Source of the DNA: Jacaranda mimosifolia
Lineage: Eukaryota > Streptophyta > Magnoliopsida > Lamiales > Bignoniaceae
DNA length: 64,000 nucleotides
Direction: 5' to 3'
NCBI GenBank assembly: GCA_018894105.1
Contig: CM032117.1
Coordinates: 35,878,501 to 35,942,500, forward strand
Part shown: in pieces, positions 10,601-22,402 of the stretch
Numbering within the stretch: position 1 is the stretch's first letter
How the letters are laid out: each line of letters opens with the position of its first letter
Notes under the pieces: model-generated
Seen by the model: only the letters and a program-made list of their open reading frames with translations
Database searches by the model: none
What the model was told of the DNA's origin: nothing
Translations under genes and position numbers: made by a program

Positions 10601-11994
10601 CTAAGATAATAGCATCGCCATGTCATATACTATTGGTAAAAGGCATTAATTAATTAAAACTCCTTTTATTTTATATCCATTTTAATATTTTGTAAGCACT
10701 TAGATTTTCTAAGATGAGTGATTTTCTTGCTTGCCAAGATTTTACTATTTTTATCCTCTTATTTAGGTTTTCTATATCCTAACCATGCATCACATACATC
10801 AATAGGATATGGAAAGCATAAACAAGTGATGCACTTAGAACCATAGTGCACCACCTAGTTCATTTTAAGTGGGGATTAAACTTAGCTATTACAAAAATGT
10901 ATCCTTGTTTATTCATGGGTCTACATGCCTCCAATGGTCTTCTTTGCTCCTTGTAACATTTACAAAAGAAAGAAATCCTCACTCCTAGTGATTATACTCT
11001 CATAACTTTTACAAGATAGAAATTAAGAGGCATGCAAGCCCTAATTAATACAACCATTTTCAACAACTTGAAAAAAATAAAATTAATATTAAAGGCTCAT
11101 GATCATCCCCATTCATTCATCATCATTTAACAATTAAATAAATAATAAATAAATTAAGAATTAACATTCAATTCCAACGATTAAATTTTTGTCTCATAAA
11201 CAATTAATTGGCCAGCAAAAATAAGCATAACATTTATGTATATCATTTTTGCACAAAATTGGAGATTAACTTGAACAAGTTTGTAAAAGCAATCAAAAAT
11301 GTCAAACCTAATTTTGAGAACTTGCACAATACTTGTGCATCTATTATGTGTGTATTAAAATACTTTTGGTCACTAAAGGAGCACAAAAACGTGCCAAAAA
11401 GCCACCAAAATCGAAACTTCCCACTACCGGCCCAGCCTGGGCACACAGCCACACAGCAGACATGCCCGCTGCCTAGCCAGTGCTCTGCCAGGGCTAGCAG
11501 TAGCCCTGTTTCAAGTTTTTGATCAAGTCATGTCATTTTTTGTTCAACTTTTGTGCACCAAAAAATTTAGGACACTTCCTAAACATCAAATCACACATAA
11601 TAGATGAAATTCCAGATTTAAAACACTTTTCAGAAATGGAATTTCAAGTGCTCAAACATGCTTCAAACTTCAAGTTCAAGTAAGAATCACATTCTTAAAA
11701 ACTCTCCAATAAACTCCAATCAAATTGGATCCAAAATTCACCAAAACTTCTTAAAGCCAAATTTAACATGCTATATCAACATATAACATCAACTAATGCT
11801 AAATCAAAATTCAACATTAGCAACTACGAATTAAAAAATACTAAGCATATGAATTAACACTTAAAACACATATTGCCATGCTTTCAATTCCTTAGGCAAG
11901 GGCTCCAATCTAAAGGTTAGATCAAGTATTTTAGATTTAGATCAATTCATCACATGAATCAATCAATCAAAAATTCAAATCAAAGCATGAACTT

Positions 11995-12007
11995 GGCTCT
12001 GATACCA
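11995..12007 (-). other. N1 primer-binding site, canonical
   Basis: The minus strand reads TGGTATCAGAGCC, an exact match to the common plant initiator tRNA-Met primer-binding site, two bases from the LTR end at 12010. It is the only undamaged primer-binding site in the window. Confidence 0.95.
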
Positions 12008-12009
12008 CT

Positions 12010-13093
12010 TGAAGTCACATGTAGCGCTAAGATCCAATTATAAAAGCATAAAAAGGCCCCAAAAAAATAGGCTAAATATGAAGCCAAGGATCTAAAGATG
12101 CCTTAGATTCAGATTTGGTATCAGGATTACCTTGATTTGCTCAAAATCAAAGGAAAATAGGAGAAAGACTTCAACTCCTTGAATCTGTCTCCCAGCGGCA
12201 CAACAACATTCTGACAGATTTTGCCCAACCAAACGAACTCATAATTGAGAAAACTTAGACCAAAAGATTATCAACGCCTTGATGATTCTCTATTAAAAAG
12301 TTCACCTCAAAATTTTTTTGACAAGACCTTCAATGGATGCTCCAAAATTTCTACCTGAATAGAGGATCTCCAAAAGACTAGCAATCTAATTATTTTGCCT
12401 TTAATGATAAGATCCACACATCAATGCACAATCCAATTCTCTTCAATGTTTGCTGGAGAACAAAGAAGAGAAATGCAAGTATAAAGGCTTGATTTGGAGG
12501 TAGGAGATGAAGAAATGTGAAGCTTCAACACATGATAATTGGAGGGAAAAAAAGAGAATCTAAGATTAGAGCTAGATTGCTTGCTTTTACATATGGTCGC
12601 CTCCTCCATCTCTATATATCTATATATATAGAGGAAGGAAAGGTGTGATGCCAAGGTATGCACACTTTCCTCAAGTTGGTGCAGCAAGCAAGTGGCATGT
12701 GAATTTAAATGTGCATTTGAATTTTATTTGGAATTTTCATTTCATCTCATGAAATGTCATCCAAATAAATTCTAATTCACACCAAATAACATTTCATTTG
12801 AATTTGCCCTCCAAAATGGATTCTTCATTTTAATTAAATTAACCACTTTAATTTAATTAATTAACCTTTGACTTCTTAAGTCAATCAGCTTAACTCTTTA
12901 AGCTAGCTTGACCAATTGATGGTCATGTGGCACCAATTAGCTAACTCTTTAATTAATTGATCGAATTTAACTCTTTAAATTAATTGGATCAATTTAATAA
13001 TTAAATTAATCAAGTCAAAATGACCATAAATTATGTCAATTGAACACCTCCCAAAATCAGTTATAAAGGAATTTTTCTAACTCTTAGAAAATT
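12010..13093 (-). repeat. N1 5' LTR, 3' half
   Basis: This matches N1's 3' LTR from its end (TGAAGTCACATGTAGC on the plus strand) up to the TCTTAGAAAATT segment, where N2's LTR begins. A TATA block (12611-12632) and flanking TGTGATGCC (about 12645) mark the promoter. The other half of this LTR lies at 16787-17578, with about 300 bases missing. Confidence 0.85.
12600..12670 (-). promoter_or_regulatory. N1 5' LTR promoter
   Basis: TCTATATATCTATATATATA (12611-12630) is the TATA block. The upstream side carries GGTGTGATGCC (12644-12654) with a degenerate inverted partner (TGCACACTTTCC, 12658-12669). Confidence 0.55.
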
Positions 13094-15332
13094 TGAAAGC
13101 AAGTAAAGTACTAGGATCCAATAACAAAACTTAAATAAACTAGTGCTTAAAAGCAATCAAGGATATAAACATGCTTTAGGATTTAGATTTGGTTGGAGAG
13201 TTACCTTGATTACCAAAAGCCAAACGTAGATTGAAGAACTCCTTCTTCAAACAGAATTCACCAGATAGCGGCGCAATTGGAAGCAAGCGGTTTTTGATCG
13301 ATTCAAAACTCTCTAAAAATACTAAAAAAATTCCAGTAGATGCTCAATTCCTTGAGGGAGCTGTTGGAACAAATTTTAGCCTAAAAATTCTTCTGGATCT
13401 CCTTAAATAAAATCAACAAGAGATTGGTCCTGTAGGTGGATCTCTAAAGGCTTAGCAAACCTATTGTTTTGCCTCTATCGAAATGATCCACACACCAATC
13501 CAAATCTTACTACTCCTCACTTGTAGCTGGAGAAAGAGAGAAGGGTTGAGAGAAAGATGCTGATTTTAGGGTAGGGAGAATACGAAGAAGGCGATCTTCA
13601 ACACATGAATGAACACCTTGAAAATAGAGGGAAAAGTGAGAATCTAATTCTTCACTTACTAGATATGTGATTGTCGCCCCCTCACTCTATATATAGATAT
13701 AGAGTGAGGATAGTGTGATGCCAAGGAGGCATCACATCTTCCTCAAGGAGGGGGAGACCGCCAACATGCATGCCTTGTATGCTTAGTTGGCAAATTCAAA
13801 TCTAATTTGAATTTGTGTGCCTTTGAATTATATTTGAAATATAATTTCAAATTAATTAAATGCCACACTAAAATGATCCTATCATTTGAATTTTACCTCC
13901 AAAGGATATTCTCCTCATTACTTAAATTAAATAATTTAATTTAATTAATTAATTCTTGACTTAACTCTTAAGTCAACTAGCTTAACTCTTTAAGCTTAAT
14001 TTTGTTAACTTAACTCTTTAAGTTAACTTGACCAATTGATGATCACATGGCACCTAATATTTAATTCTTTAATTATTAGTCTAATTTAACTCCTTAAATT
14101 AGTTGATCAATTTAACACTTAAATAAATTAAACCAAAATTGACCTCAATTTCAATTACCCAAAAATCGATCTCTATGGAGAGAATTTTCTAACACTTAGA
14201 AAGTTCCTCCATTACTTAGGAAATGTAATTGGCTTTTGTATGTGAACCAATAGATTTTACCATTCATTGGACATAAGCTCACAACTCCTTGTGACTTTTG
14301 AATATCGTATATTCATTTTAGTTTAACTTCTTTAAACTAATAGACTCAATTCAATTAATCTCCATTAACTAAAGAGTATCCAATCTCCATGGTCGATGTC
14401 CAACCTCAAGCCTATGGAGCCCAACTAATTGGCCGAAATGAATGCTTTTAGAGAACCATCAGAGCTCTACGCATACCATGCAAATACGGTCCTTCTATCT
14501 CCTATCTCCTAAAAGAGGCATAGGGCAAAATATTTGTCGGCCCCCTAATAGACTCGACATTATATCTCTATTCCCAATGTTCGATTCTACTTTATAAACT
14601 CATCTTTGGAAAACTCTTTTTCCAAATTGTCATGCTACCTTGCACAAGGATTTCTTGGAATCGATCATTATAGAATACATAAGAAATGTGTTTGTCCTCC
14701 ACAAAGACAATGAGTCAGATTCCACCTTGGATCTCACAAACCTCTATGTCTAAGTAGCTCATGCCCAATCACCACCCGAACGGCTTGCTAAGTAATTAGG
14801 GAGGAGTTAAAGCATAAAAACCCAAACATAAGTTACCATGGATCCTCAGGTCAAAGGACTAATTATATGCACTAGCATACAAGGGAAAACTTGCCACTAC
14901 CGACTTGCCACTCTGGCTATCTAGTGGATTCTCTGGTAGGTCTTCAGTGCCTTATTCCTTAACAAACATCCAATGACATGCATCCATATCTCATATGGGA
15001 TTGCCTATGGAATAGAGCAATATCCAAATCCTTGAATTTATGAATCGTTAGTACAAGTCTATCCGGATCTTAGATGCCCTATCTCTTAAAATCCTATGAT
15101 TTGGAAGATTTAAGATCATGATCGCATAAGACTTATTCCATGATCACCACCTACTGTGTGACCAAGTCCCATGTTCTTGAGTGATATAAGGGCTTCAATC
15201 AAATGCCATTGAAGTAAATATAAGCATAAGATGAAGATGACCATATTATTAATATCATTCAATCAAGATTGTATTACAACTAAAATAGTTTACAATGCCA
15301 ATCTAATTCACTTGTGGGGCACTATTCCAACA
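13094..15332 (-). repeat. N2 3' LTR
   Basis: The plus strand begins TGAAAGCAAGTAAAGTAC and ends GGGGCACTATTCCAACA, a complete LTR with TG...CA ends on the element strand. The terminal 20 bases differ from N1's LTR, which shows it is a separate copy. The TATA block is at 13686-13703 (CTATATATAGATATAGAG), with TGTGATGCC and GGCATCACA beside it. The palindrome array lies at about 13925-14125. Confidence 0.9.
13684..13745 (-). promoter_or_regulatory. N2 LTR promoter: TATA box and inverted repeat
   Basis: The TATA block is at 13686-13703. TGTGATGCC and GGCATCACA (about 13714-13736) form a perfect 9-base inverted repeat on the upstream side. Confidence 0.65.
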
Positions 15333-16786
15333 ATCTCCCACTTGCCCTTATGCCAATTCCCCATAGCCCTAAAACCCATCTTCTCAAGATGTCCTTCAAA
15401 GACCTTTTGCGATAAGGGTTAAGTCAGTGGAACTGCTATATTCACTTTCGAGGTAAAACTCTTCACTTGTATGTCGTATCTGTCAATGATCTCCTAGATC
15501 AAATGATATCACCTTAATATGTGCTTGGATTGCTGATGAGATCTTGGCTCTTTAGCTTATACGACTACCCCATTGTTGACATAGAAGACAACTACTGGCT
15601 CAGCAATGCTAGGCACACTAAATTCGACTCTTGAATGAAGTTTTTATTCTAAACACCTTTCTTTGCAACTTTTGAAGCTGCAATATATTATGCCTCTATG
15701 GTAGAGTTGGTCGTAGTATCTTGTTTGAACTCTTCCAACTCACCGTGCCGCCATTGAGGCAAAATACAAATCAAAAAGTGGATTTTAGGTCATCTATATC
15801 GGATTCGAAACTTGAATTTGAAAACCTTTCCAGTTTCAATTCTCCACCCTCGTAAACTAAAAACAAGTGCTTACTCTTTCTCAAGTACCTAAAGATTACT
15901 TTTACGGCTATCCAGTGACTTTCACCGGGATCGGATTAATAACAACTCATAACACTTAGAGCATGTGCTACATTCAGTCTTGTACATTGAACTACATACA
16001 TTATGCTCCTTATAGCAGAGACATAAGGTATGTGGGACATTATTTATCTCTCATCATTAGTCTTAGGGGCCATAGACTTGGAGAGACGAATGCCATTTCC
16101 ATAGGAATGCATCCCCTCTTGGATTCTTCCATACTAGACCTCTTTAGTATCTTGTCAATGTACGGGGTTTGGGAAAGCCCTAGCATCCTCCTAGATCTAT
16201 CTCTATAGATATGTATTCCCAATACATAGGATGCTTATCCCAAATCCTTCATAATGAATTGAGTACATAACCATGTTTTAGTACACTCTAACATTCCTAC
16301 CTCATTCCCAATGAGAAGGATGTCATCAATATAAACCACAATAAACTGTACACTACTCCCACTAGCCTCCTATATACATATGGTTTATACATATTTTTAG
16401 CAAAGCCAAACAATTTGAATATCTTATCAAAACATATATTCTAACTTCGGGATGCCTCTTTAAGTCCATAGATGGATCTCTCGAGTTTGCAAACATTTTT
16501 CTCACTCCCATTGGTGTAAAACCTTGTGGTTGCTCCATATAAATTTTTTCTTCAATGTCTTCATTTAGGAAAGTGATTTTTACATCCATTTGCCATATCT
16601 CATAGTCATAATATGCGGCTATGGCAAGTAAAATTTGAATAGATTTAGGCATTGCGACCGGTGAAAAGGTTTCCTTAAAATCGATATTGGGTCTTTGAGT
16701 GTAACCTTTTGCCACTAGTCACATCATAAAGGTCGCTAACTCTCCATCAACTCCAACTTTCGCTTATACATCCACTTAAAACCAAC
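15333..16786 (-). pseudogene. N2 reverse transcriptase and RNase H remnant
   Basis: On the minus strand, from 16786: WIYKRKLGV-like start (decayed), then a 117-codon open stretch (16715-16362) with AKGYTQRPNIDFKETFSPVA and YDYEIWQMDVKITFLNEDI, then the active site near 16340-16310, which reads YIDD in place of the usual YVDD. MGIHIYRDRSRRMLGLSQTP follows at 16222. RNase H pieces run to about 15570, and the tail GLQGYGELA-like end meets the polypurine tract (reverse of ATCTCCCACTTGCCCT, 15333-15348). YIDD is tolerated in some reverse transcriptases, so this change alone need not have been fatal. The truncation is. Confidence 0.8.
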
Positions 16787-17578
16787 GGGAAATATTAGTC
16801 GGCTCCCTAACAGCCTCAATACTATGCATCTATTCTCAATGTTTGATTCCAATTAGTGACCTCATCTTTGGAAAACCCTTTTCTAAATTGTCACACTGCT
16901 TTGTCCAAGGGTGCCTTGGAATTGATCATTATAGAACGCATAGGAAGTGCATTCACCCTTCATAATGATGAGGAGTCGGATCCCATCTTAGATCTTATAA
17001 ACCTCCATGCCTAAGTAGCTCATGACCAATCACCATTTTAACGCCCTGCTAAGTGGCTAAAAATGGAGTCAAAGCATGAGGATCTAAACACAAGGTTACA
17101 ATAAATCCTTAGGTTAAAGGACTAATTATATGCACTAGCATAAGTTGGAGAACTTGCAACTACCGACTTGCCACTCCGGTGGGTCTTTAGTGCCTTGTTC
17201 CTTAACAAGCACCCATTGACCTTCATCCATATCTCATATAAGATTGCCCATGGAACAGAGCAATCTCCAACTCTTAGATTTATGCATCGTCAGTGCAAGT
17301 CTATCCATATCTTAGATGCCCTGTCTCTTAAGATCCTATAACTTGGAAGATTTAAGATCACGATCATGTAAGAGTTATTCCATGATCATAACCAGGAGTG
17401 TACTGACCTAGTACCACAAGTCTTGTGTGATCTAAGGGCTTCAACCAAATGCCAGTGAAATAATATAAGCATAAGATGAAGACGACCATTTATAAAGAAC
17501 ATCATTCAATCAAGATTGTATTACTAGTGAAATAGTTTACATACAAATCTTATTGGCTTGCAGGGCACTATTCCAACA
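16787..17578 (-). repeat. N1 5' LTR, first part (separated by N2)
   Basis: The plus strand ends GGGCACTATTCCAACA at 17578, the LTR start on the element strand. Its left end (ATTAGTCGGCTCCCTAACAG) corresponds to the middle of the LTR. It is assigned to N1 because the two pieces together make up one LTR less about 300 bases. It could instead be the 5' LTR of N2. Confidence 0.65.
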
Positions 17579-18467
17579 GACCCATGAATGTATGGGTATA
17601 CATTTTTGTAATAGCTAAATTTAATCACCTACTTAAAATCAACTAGGTAATGTACCTATGGCTCTAGTGTACCAATTGGCTAAGGCTTATGGTCATCCCA
17701 CCCTAGGAGCATGCTAGGTGCATTTACTTATTTATGCTTTTCGTATCTTATTGATGTAAGAGATGTATGGTTAGGATATAGAAAACCTAATTAAGAAGAT
17801 TAAATTGGTGAGATCTTGGCAAGCAAAAAAATCCCTCTACTTAGAAAGTCTTAAGTGCTTACCAAAATATTAAGTCAAAATAGATACAAATTAAAAGGAG
17901 TTTTAATTAATCCATACCTTCAACCAATAGTATATGACATGACGATGCTACCATCTTTTGTGTGATGGCAGTCGATCACGGGGGTACACTTAAGTGGAAA
18001 GATGTGATCATATACTTAACATATGATGCACCTTTAATTTGAGGCTTCGCATGCATTAGCACTCGGTCATGGGGGATGTCATGGAGTGGTCTCGAATCAA
18101 AGTTTGATTAGTTGGTCTGACTTAACACCTAGTAATATAGATTGTACACGACATGTGGGTCTACATGAAAAGTGAGGTAAAATATATCAAGAGTTGCATG
18201 GGATGCAATTAGCAAAAGTTGCTTGCCTTTCGATTGTTTATAGATGGCACTCGGTCATGAGGGTCCACTTACAAGTCCTTAGGGTCTTGATTCTCACTAG
18301 GAAATATGATTTCCCAAATTCTTCTAGTGGATGAAGAATTTGATAAAATAATGGGAGAAAAACATGCTTGAAAGACTATAAATATGTTTTCAAATATCAA
18401 TATTCAATCACATACTTATATTCCCTTTTATTGCGTCTTTGTAGATTTTTGAATTTTCAAACTCAAA
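17579..18467 (+). other. O leader, part 2
   Basis: The leader resumes at GACCCATGAATGTATGGG, a segment that in D lies about 690 bases further along than the point where part 1 stopped. It holds the small conserved hairpin region (about 17640-17690), here weakened, and the hairpin array, and ends at the gag start. Confidence 0.8.
17960..18268 (+). other. Leader hairpin array of O, GGTCACGGGG-type core
   Basis: Sites are i 17967-17986 (core GATCACGGGGG), ii 18058-18077 (CGGTCATGGGGG), iii about 18135-18166 (core TACACGACATGTGGG) and iv 18246-18265 (CGGTCATGAGGG). Sites i, ii and iv agree; site iii departs from them. Confidence 0.75.
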
Positions 18468-19430
18468 ATGGCTAAAAATCCACTCAACGTTATTTTTGAA
18501 ATTATAAACCAACTGGGCCTAACTTCCACAATTGACTTAACCTCAAAATCATTCTAGATTCCTAATCATGGTGCTCCTAATCCGATGGGGATTAATGTAG
18601 ATCAAGAGACACGTGAAATGTTCACAAATTAGGTTTAGGATCATCCTCCCCACAGTCTCATGATGGTATATACAAACTTCAAAAGTCTCAAGGACACATG
18701 AATTGTACCTTGGTTAAAGTTTACAAAAGTTGTAAACCAAACAACATATGAGAAGTTCATATTGTCAAAGGAGATTCCTAATCATGGTGCTCATAATCCC
18801 ATGGGGAATAATGTAGATCAAGAGACACGTGAAATGTTCATGAATTGGGTTTAGGATTGTCCTACCCTATAGTCTCATGATGACATATACAAACTTCAAA
18901 AGTCTCAAGGACACATAAATAGTACCTTGGTTAAAGTTTACAAGAGTTGTAAAGCGAACAAGGTATGAGAAGTTCATATTATCAAAGGAGATTTTTCAAG
19001 TTAAGATGGATGAGAAGTCATATGTCATCAACTACGATCTAAAGATGATTAGGCTTGTTGAGTAGCTCTTCAACCTGGACGTAGTGATGGACAATGATCT
19101 CCAAAAGGATTTGACCCTCACATCCTTACTATGTTTTATTGATCAAATTGTTGATCTAGATAGAGACTCCTATGACAAGGGCATACTATTAATGCTTGTT
19201 TTCTCCAAGTCTATAGGCCCTACGGGTGCTATAAAGGGAGGTAAAAGGAAGAAAATTAGTTCTTCTAAGGGAAAGCAACCATTAAAGGCATTCGGAGTAC
19301 TCAAGAAGATTATACAGGATATAATCGATATTACTTGTTTCCACTTTGGCAAGAAAGGCCATTGGAAGCGGCATTGCGAGGAATACCTTGTAACCCTTGA
19401 GAAGGGTATGTACGTTATTGAAGTGCATTC
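18468..19430 (+). pseudogene. O gag remnant with internal duplication
   Basis: Gag begins at ATG 18468 (MAKNPLNVIFEIINQLGLTS), but the DWLR... segment is frameshifted and stops follow. A 216-bp tandem duplication (18557-18988) sits in the central part. From 19084 a 139-codon open stretch covers the late part of gag: VVMDNDLQKDLTLTSLLCF-like sequence, a basic GGKRKKISSSKGKQPLKA stretch, and the zinc knuckle CFHFGKKGHWKRHC, in which the second Cys of the CCHC pattern is Phe. The knuckle normally binds element RNA during packaging; this one should be impaired. Confidence 0.8.
18557..18988 (+). repeat. 216-bp tandem duplication inside O gag
   Basis: Units 18557-18772 and 18773-18988 both start GATTCCTAATCATGGTGCTC and share landmarks such as GATCAAGAGACACGTGAAAT and CTCAAGGACACAT in the same order. 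K and H have this stretch once. The period is a multiple of three. Confidence 0.9.
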
Positions 19431-20204
19431 AGGATTAATTCTTCCTCATGGATATACTATATTGCATGTGGTTCTTATCATTGTAATTTGTTACAAAGAA
19501 TAAAACTAAGTGATAGGGAATAGTCTACCGCCATGGCAAAGGAACAAGACTTGTAGCCAGAGCCGAAGGCATATTATAAGACTTGGAGAGCTCCATACTT
19601 GTATTGAACCCTTGTTATTATGTGTCATTTATTGTTGAGAACATTATTTCAATTACCATTTTGGAACGAAGGATATGATCTTTCTACATCAAATGGGAGA
19701 TTGAAAACATTAAAGAATAGGTTCTTTAGTTGCTCATGGTACACTTAATAAAGGATTATACATTTTTGGATTCTCAAATATCACTAGTGCACATTCAATC
19801 AAGTAAAAGAAAATTAGATAACCAAGAAGATGCCATTTTATGGCATGTAAGACTTGGACATGTTTCTAAAAATATGATGAATAAGTTAGAAGTTCTCAAA
19901 GCAATAAATGTTAGTGGCATCGAGGACCTTCTTACTTGTAAGTCTTGTTTAAAGGAAAAAATGACCAAAGCTCCTTTTGTGGGACAATCAGAACGAACCA
20001 CAAGTCTTTTGGATTTGATCCATTCAGATGTTTGTGACCTACTAAGAGTTAGTGCGAGAGGAGGCTATTCTTACTTCATCACCTTCACCAATGATCATAC
20101 TCAGTTCAGAAATGTGTATCTTATGAAGTACAAGTCCAAAGCCTTTGCAAAGTTCAAAGACTATAGGAATAAAGTAGAAAAGCAATAGGGACTAAGTATT
20201 AAAG
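19431..20204 (+). pseudogene. O protease, GAG-pre-integrase and integrase first part
   Basis: A decayed protease segment (near 19440-19480, corresponding to WIYDIACGSY in relatives) is frameshifted. A 152-codon open stretch from 19730 then gives the GAG-pre-integrase (LWHVRLGHVSKNMMNKLEV, TCKSCLKEKMTKAPFVGQSE) and the start of the integrase core with the first catalytic Asp in HSDVCDLL, followed by YSYFITFTNDHTQF and YLMKYKS. Coding stops at 20204, where D is inserted just before the segment that holds the second catalytic Asp. The continuation lies at 30336. Confidence 0.85.
20200..20204. repeat. Target duplication left of D (TAAAG)
   Basis: TAAAG precedes D's 5' LTR (TGTTGG) and recurs at 30331-30335 directly after D's 3' LTR (CTTCA). 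The integrase sequence of O continues across the join. Confidence 0.95.
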
Positions 20205-22387
20205 TGTTGGAATAGTACCCTGCAAGCTAATTAGATTGGCCATGTAAACTATTCCCTTATAAGACAATCTTGATTGAGTGATATTCTATAAAATGACCAT
20301 CTTCATCTTATGCTTATATTACTTCACTGGCATTTGGTTGAAGCTCTTAGATCACACATGACTATGGGAATTGGTTCGGTGACCATGGAATAAGTCTTAC
20401 ACGATTGTGTTCTTAAATCTTGCAAGTCGTAGGATCTTAAGAGACGGGGCATCTAAGATCTAGATAGAGTTGCACTAACGAGATATGAGTGCATATTAGT
20501 GGGTGCTTGTTAGAAAATAAGTTCATTAAATGCCTGCCAGGAGATCCCACTAGATGGTCGTAGTGGCAAGTTGGTAATGGCCAGTTCTCCAGCCTATGCT
20601 AGTGCATATAATTAGTCCTTTGACTTGAAGATCCAGGGTAGGTCCTCATACTTTGACTCCACTTTTGGCCACTTAGCGGGCGTTCCGGTGGTGATTGGGC
20701 ATGAGCCACTTAGATATGGAGGTTTGTGATGAGATCCAAGATGGGATCCGACTCCTAATCATTGTGAAGGGCGAGTGCATCTCCTATGTATTCTATAATG
20801 ATCGATTCCAAGAAATCCTTGCACAAGGAGGTGTGACAATATGGAAAAGAGTTTTCCAAAGATGAGGTCACAAAGGGAATCGAACATTGATAATAGAAGT
20901 ATAGTATCGAGGCTATTAGGGAACCGGCAAATATCTTGCCCGAGGCCTCTTTCATAGAGATAGGAGATGGAAGGACTGTATTTGCGTGGTACGTGTAGTG
21001 CTAGAATGGTTCTGCGAGAGAATTCATTTTGATCAATTAGTTGGGCACCATGGGTTTGAGGTTGGACATCGACCATGGAGATTGGTATTTTTCAATTAAT
21101 GAGATTAATTGAATTGAATTGCTTAGTTTAAAGGAGTTTAAACTAATGTGAATATTTTATATTCCACAAGTGACAATAGTTGTGAGTCCATGTCCAATGA
21201 ATGGTTGAACCTAATGGGTCACACACAAAAGCCAATTGTAACACCAATTGAATGAAGGAGAATTTTCTAAGTGTTAGAAAACTCTCATGACCAATTTTGA
21301 GGAGAAGAAAATTGATGCCATTTTGACTTGATCAATTTAAGTGTTAAATTGGTCAAATTAATTTAAGAGTTAAATTAAGATCAATTAATTAAGAGTTTAT
21401 TAGTTGATGTCATATGATTATCAATTGGTCAAATTAATTTAAGTGTTAAATTAATTTTGACTAGCTTAAGGAGTTAAGCACTTCGACTTAAGAGTTAAGT
21501 CAAAGGAATATTAATTAAATTAAAGTGTTTAATTTAATTAAATTGGAGAATATTTTTGTAGGGAGAATTTAAATGAATAGTTCATTTAATGTGTAATTAG
21601 AATTTAATAGGAAGACATTTCATATGATGAAATATAGATTCCAAATTAAATTCAAATTCACACACAACTTATCACATCATACCACATGGCATGTTAAGTC
21701 CCCACCTTGAGGAAGGTGTGATGCCACCTTGGCATTACACTACCCTCCCTCTATATATAGATATAGAGGGAGGGGGCATCTACTACTAATTACACACTTC
21801 TAGAGAGTGTTGAAAATTGGTTGGATAAGATTCTCTCAACAACCACAACAAATTTTGTTGCTTGTTAGATCTAATTGTTACATCAATATTCTCCTTCTTC
21901 CTCTCCCACCTTCATTCCTCCATTCCTCTGCATATTTCTCCTGCCTAAATTGTAGAGGAAAGGTGATCCAATTTTTGTGCAGACTTTGACATTAGAGGCA
22001 TCACACTTGGGTTGCTATTGCTCTTGCTGAAACGGTTTCTGGCAGTGACTTTGGGAAATTTTTCGGTGACGTTATAGGAGTCCAATCTGGCTGAAATTTT
22101 TACTGTATCATCCCCAGGGAGTGATGAGTTTCCTGTAAAAAATTCAGCTCAAAAATCGAAGATGGGATTGGAGAAATCTGGTGATCTTTCTGCTGCGCCA
22201 GAACTGTGATAGCTTCAAGTGTTGAAGGTTGTTCATCCATCTATCTTTATTTTCGAGTGCTTCAAGGTATTTTCTCCACCAAATCTGAATTATATGCATG
22301 AAATGATCCTTGTGGACATCGGTAGCTTAGTTATTTTCAGTTTTTTTATTGGGATTAGTTTGGATCCCAATGCTACTCTATCCTTCA
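20205..22387 (+). repeat. D 5' LTR
   Basis: Starts TGTTGGAATAGTACCC and ends CTATCCTTCA, 2183 bp. Compared with the 3' LTR (2253 bp) it lacks a stretch near 20481 that in the 3' LTR runs from GCATAAATTCAATAG to ATGAGCATGCC. The palindrome array lies at about 21330-21540. Confidence 0.95.
21712..21770 (+). promoter_or_regulatory. D 5' LTR promoter: inverted repeat and TATA box
   Basis: GGTGTGATGCCACC and GGCATTACAC form a nearly perfect inverted repeat just upstream of the TATA block CTATATATAGATATAGAG (21750-21767). Full-length RNA would begin shortly downstream. Confidence 0.7.
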
Positions 22388-22389
22388 AG

Positions 22390-22402
22390 TGGTATCGGAG
22401 CC
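22390..22402 (+). other. D primer-binding site
   Basis: TGGTATCGGAGCC follows the LTR end and AG. It has one difference from the canonical initiator tRNA-Met site, shared with O. Confidence 0.9.

Larger units (their letters stand above)
10093..12009 (-). other. N1 leader (no gene)
   Basis: This is about 1.9 kb of untranslated leader on the minus strand between the primer-binding site and gag. From its 5' end it holds about 500 bases of AT-rich sequence, the GC-rich island (about 11510-11420), the small conserved hairpin (about 10858-10823) and the four-hairpin array (10594-10293). No open frame shared with other copies exists here. Confidence 0.85.
13094..16786 (-). mobile_element. Element N2: 5'-truncated copia element inside N1's LTR
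   Basis: N2 has a full LTR (13094-15332), then on the minus strand RNase H and reverse transcriptase remnants up to 16786. There it stops abruptly and the sequence returns to N1's LTR. Its integrase, gag, leader and 5' LTR are missing, and so are about 300 bases of N1's LTR, so a single deletion probably removed both. The left flank before 13094 is AAATT; no matching duplication remains on the right. Confidence 0.75.
4634..17578 (-). mobile_element. Element N1: copia retrotransposon inserted in the leader of O
   Basis: On the minus strand N1 runs: 5' LTR (17578-16787 and 13093-12010, split by N2), primer-binding site, leader (12009-10093), gag (10092 to about 9146), a deletion covering part of protease and the first half of integrase, the rest of pol (to 6781), then 3' LTR (6780-4634). 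The reverse transcriptase keeps YVDD, but stops and the integrase deletion make the copy dead. Left flank GTTTG and right flank GACCC do not match; since O's leader is missing several hundred bases here, the target duplication was probably deleted. Confidence 0.85.

Noticed and set aside
16787..17578. Solo LTR
   Set aside because: It lacks the second half of the LTR and has no flanking duplication. It is better explained as the remaining part of N1's 5' LTR after N2's insertion and a deletion.
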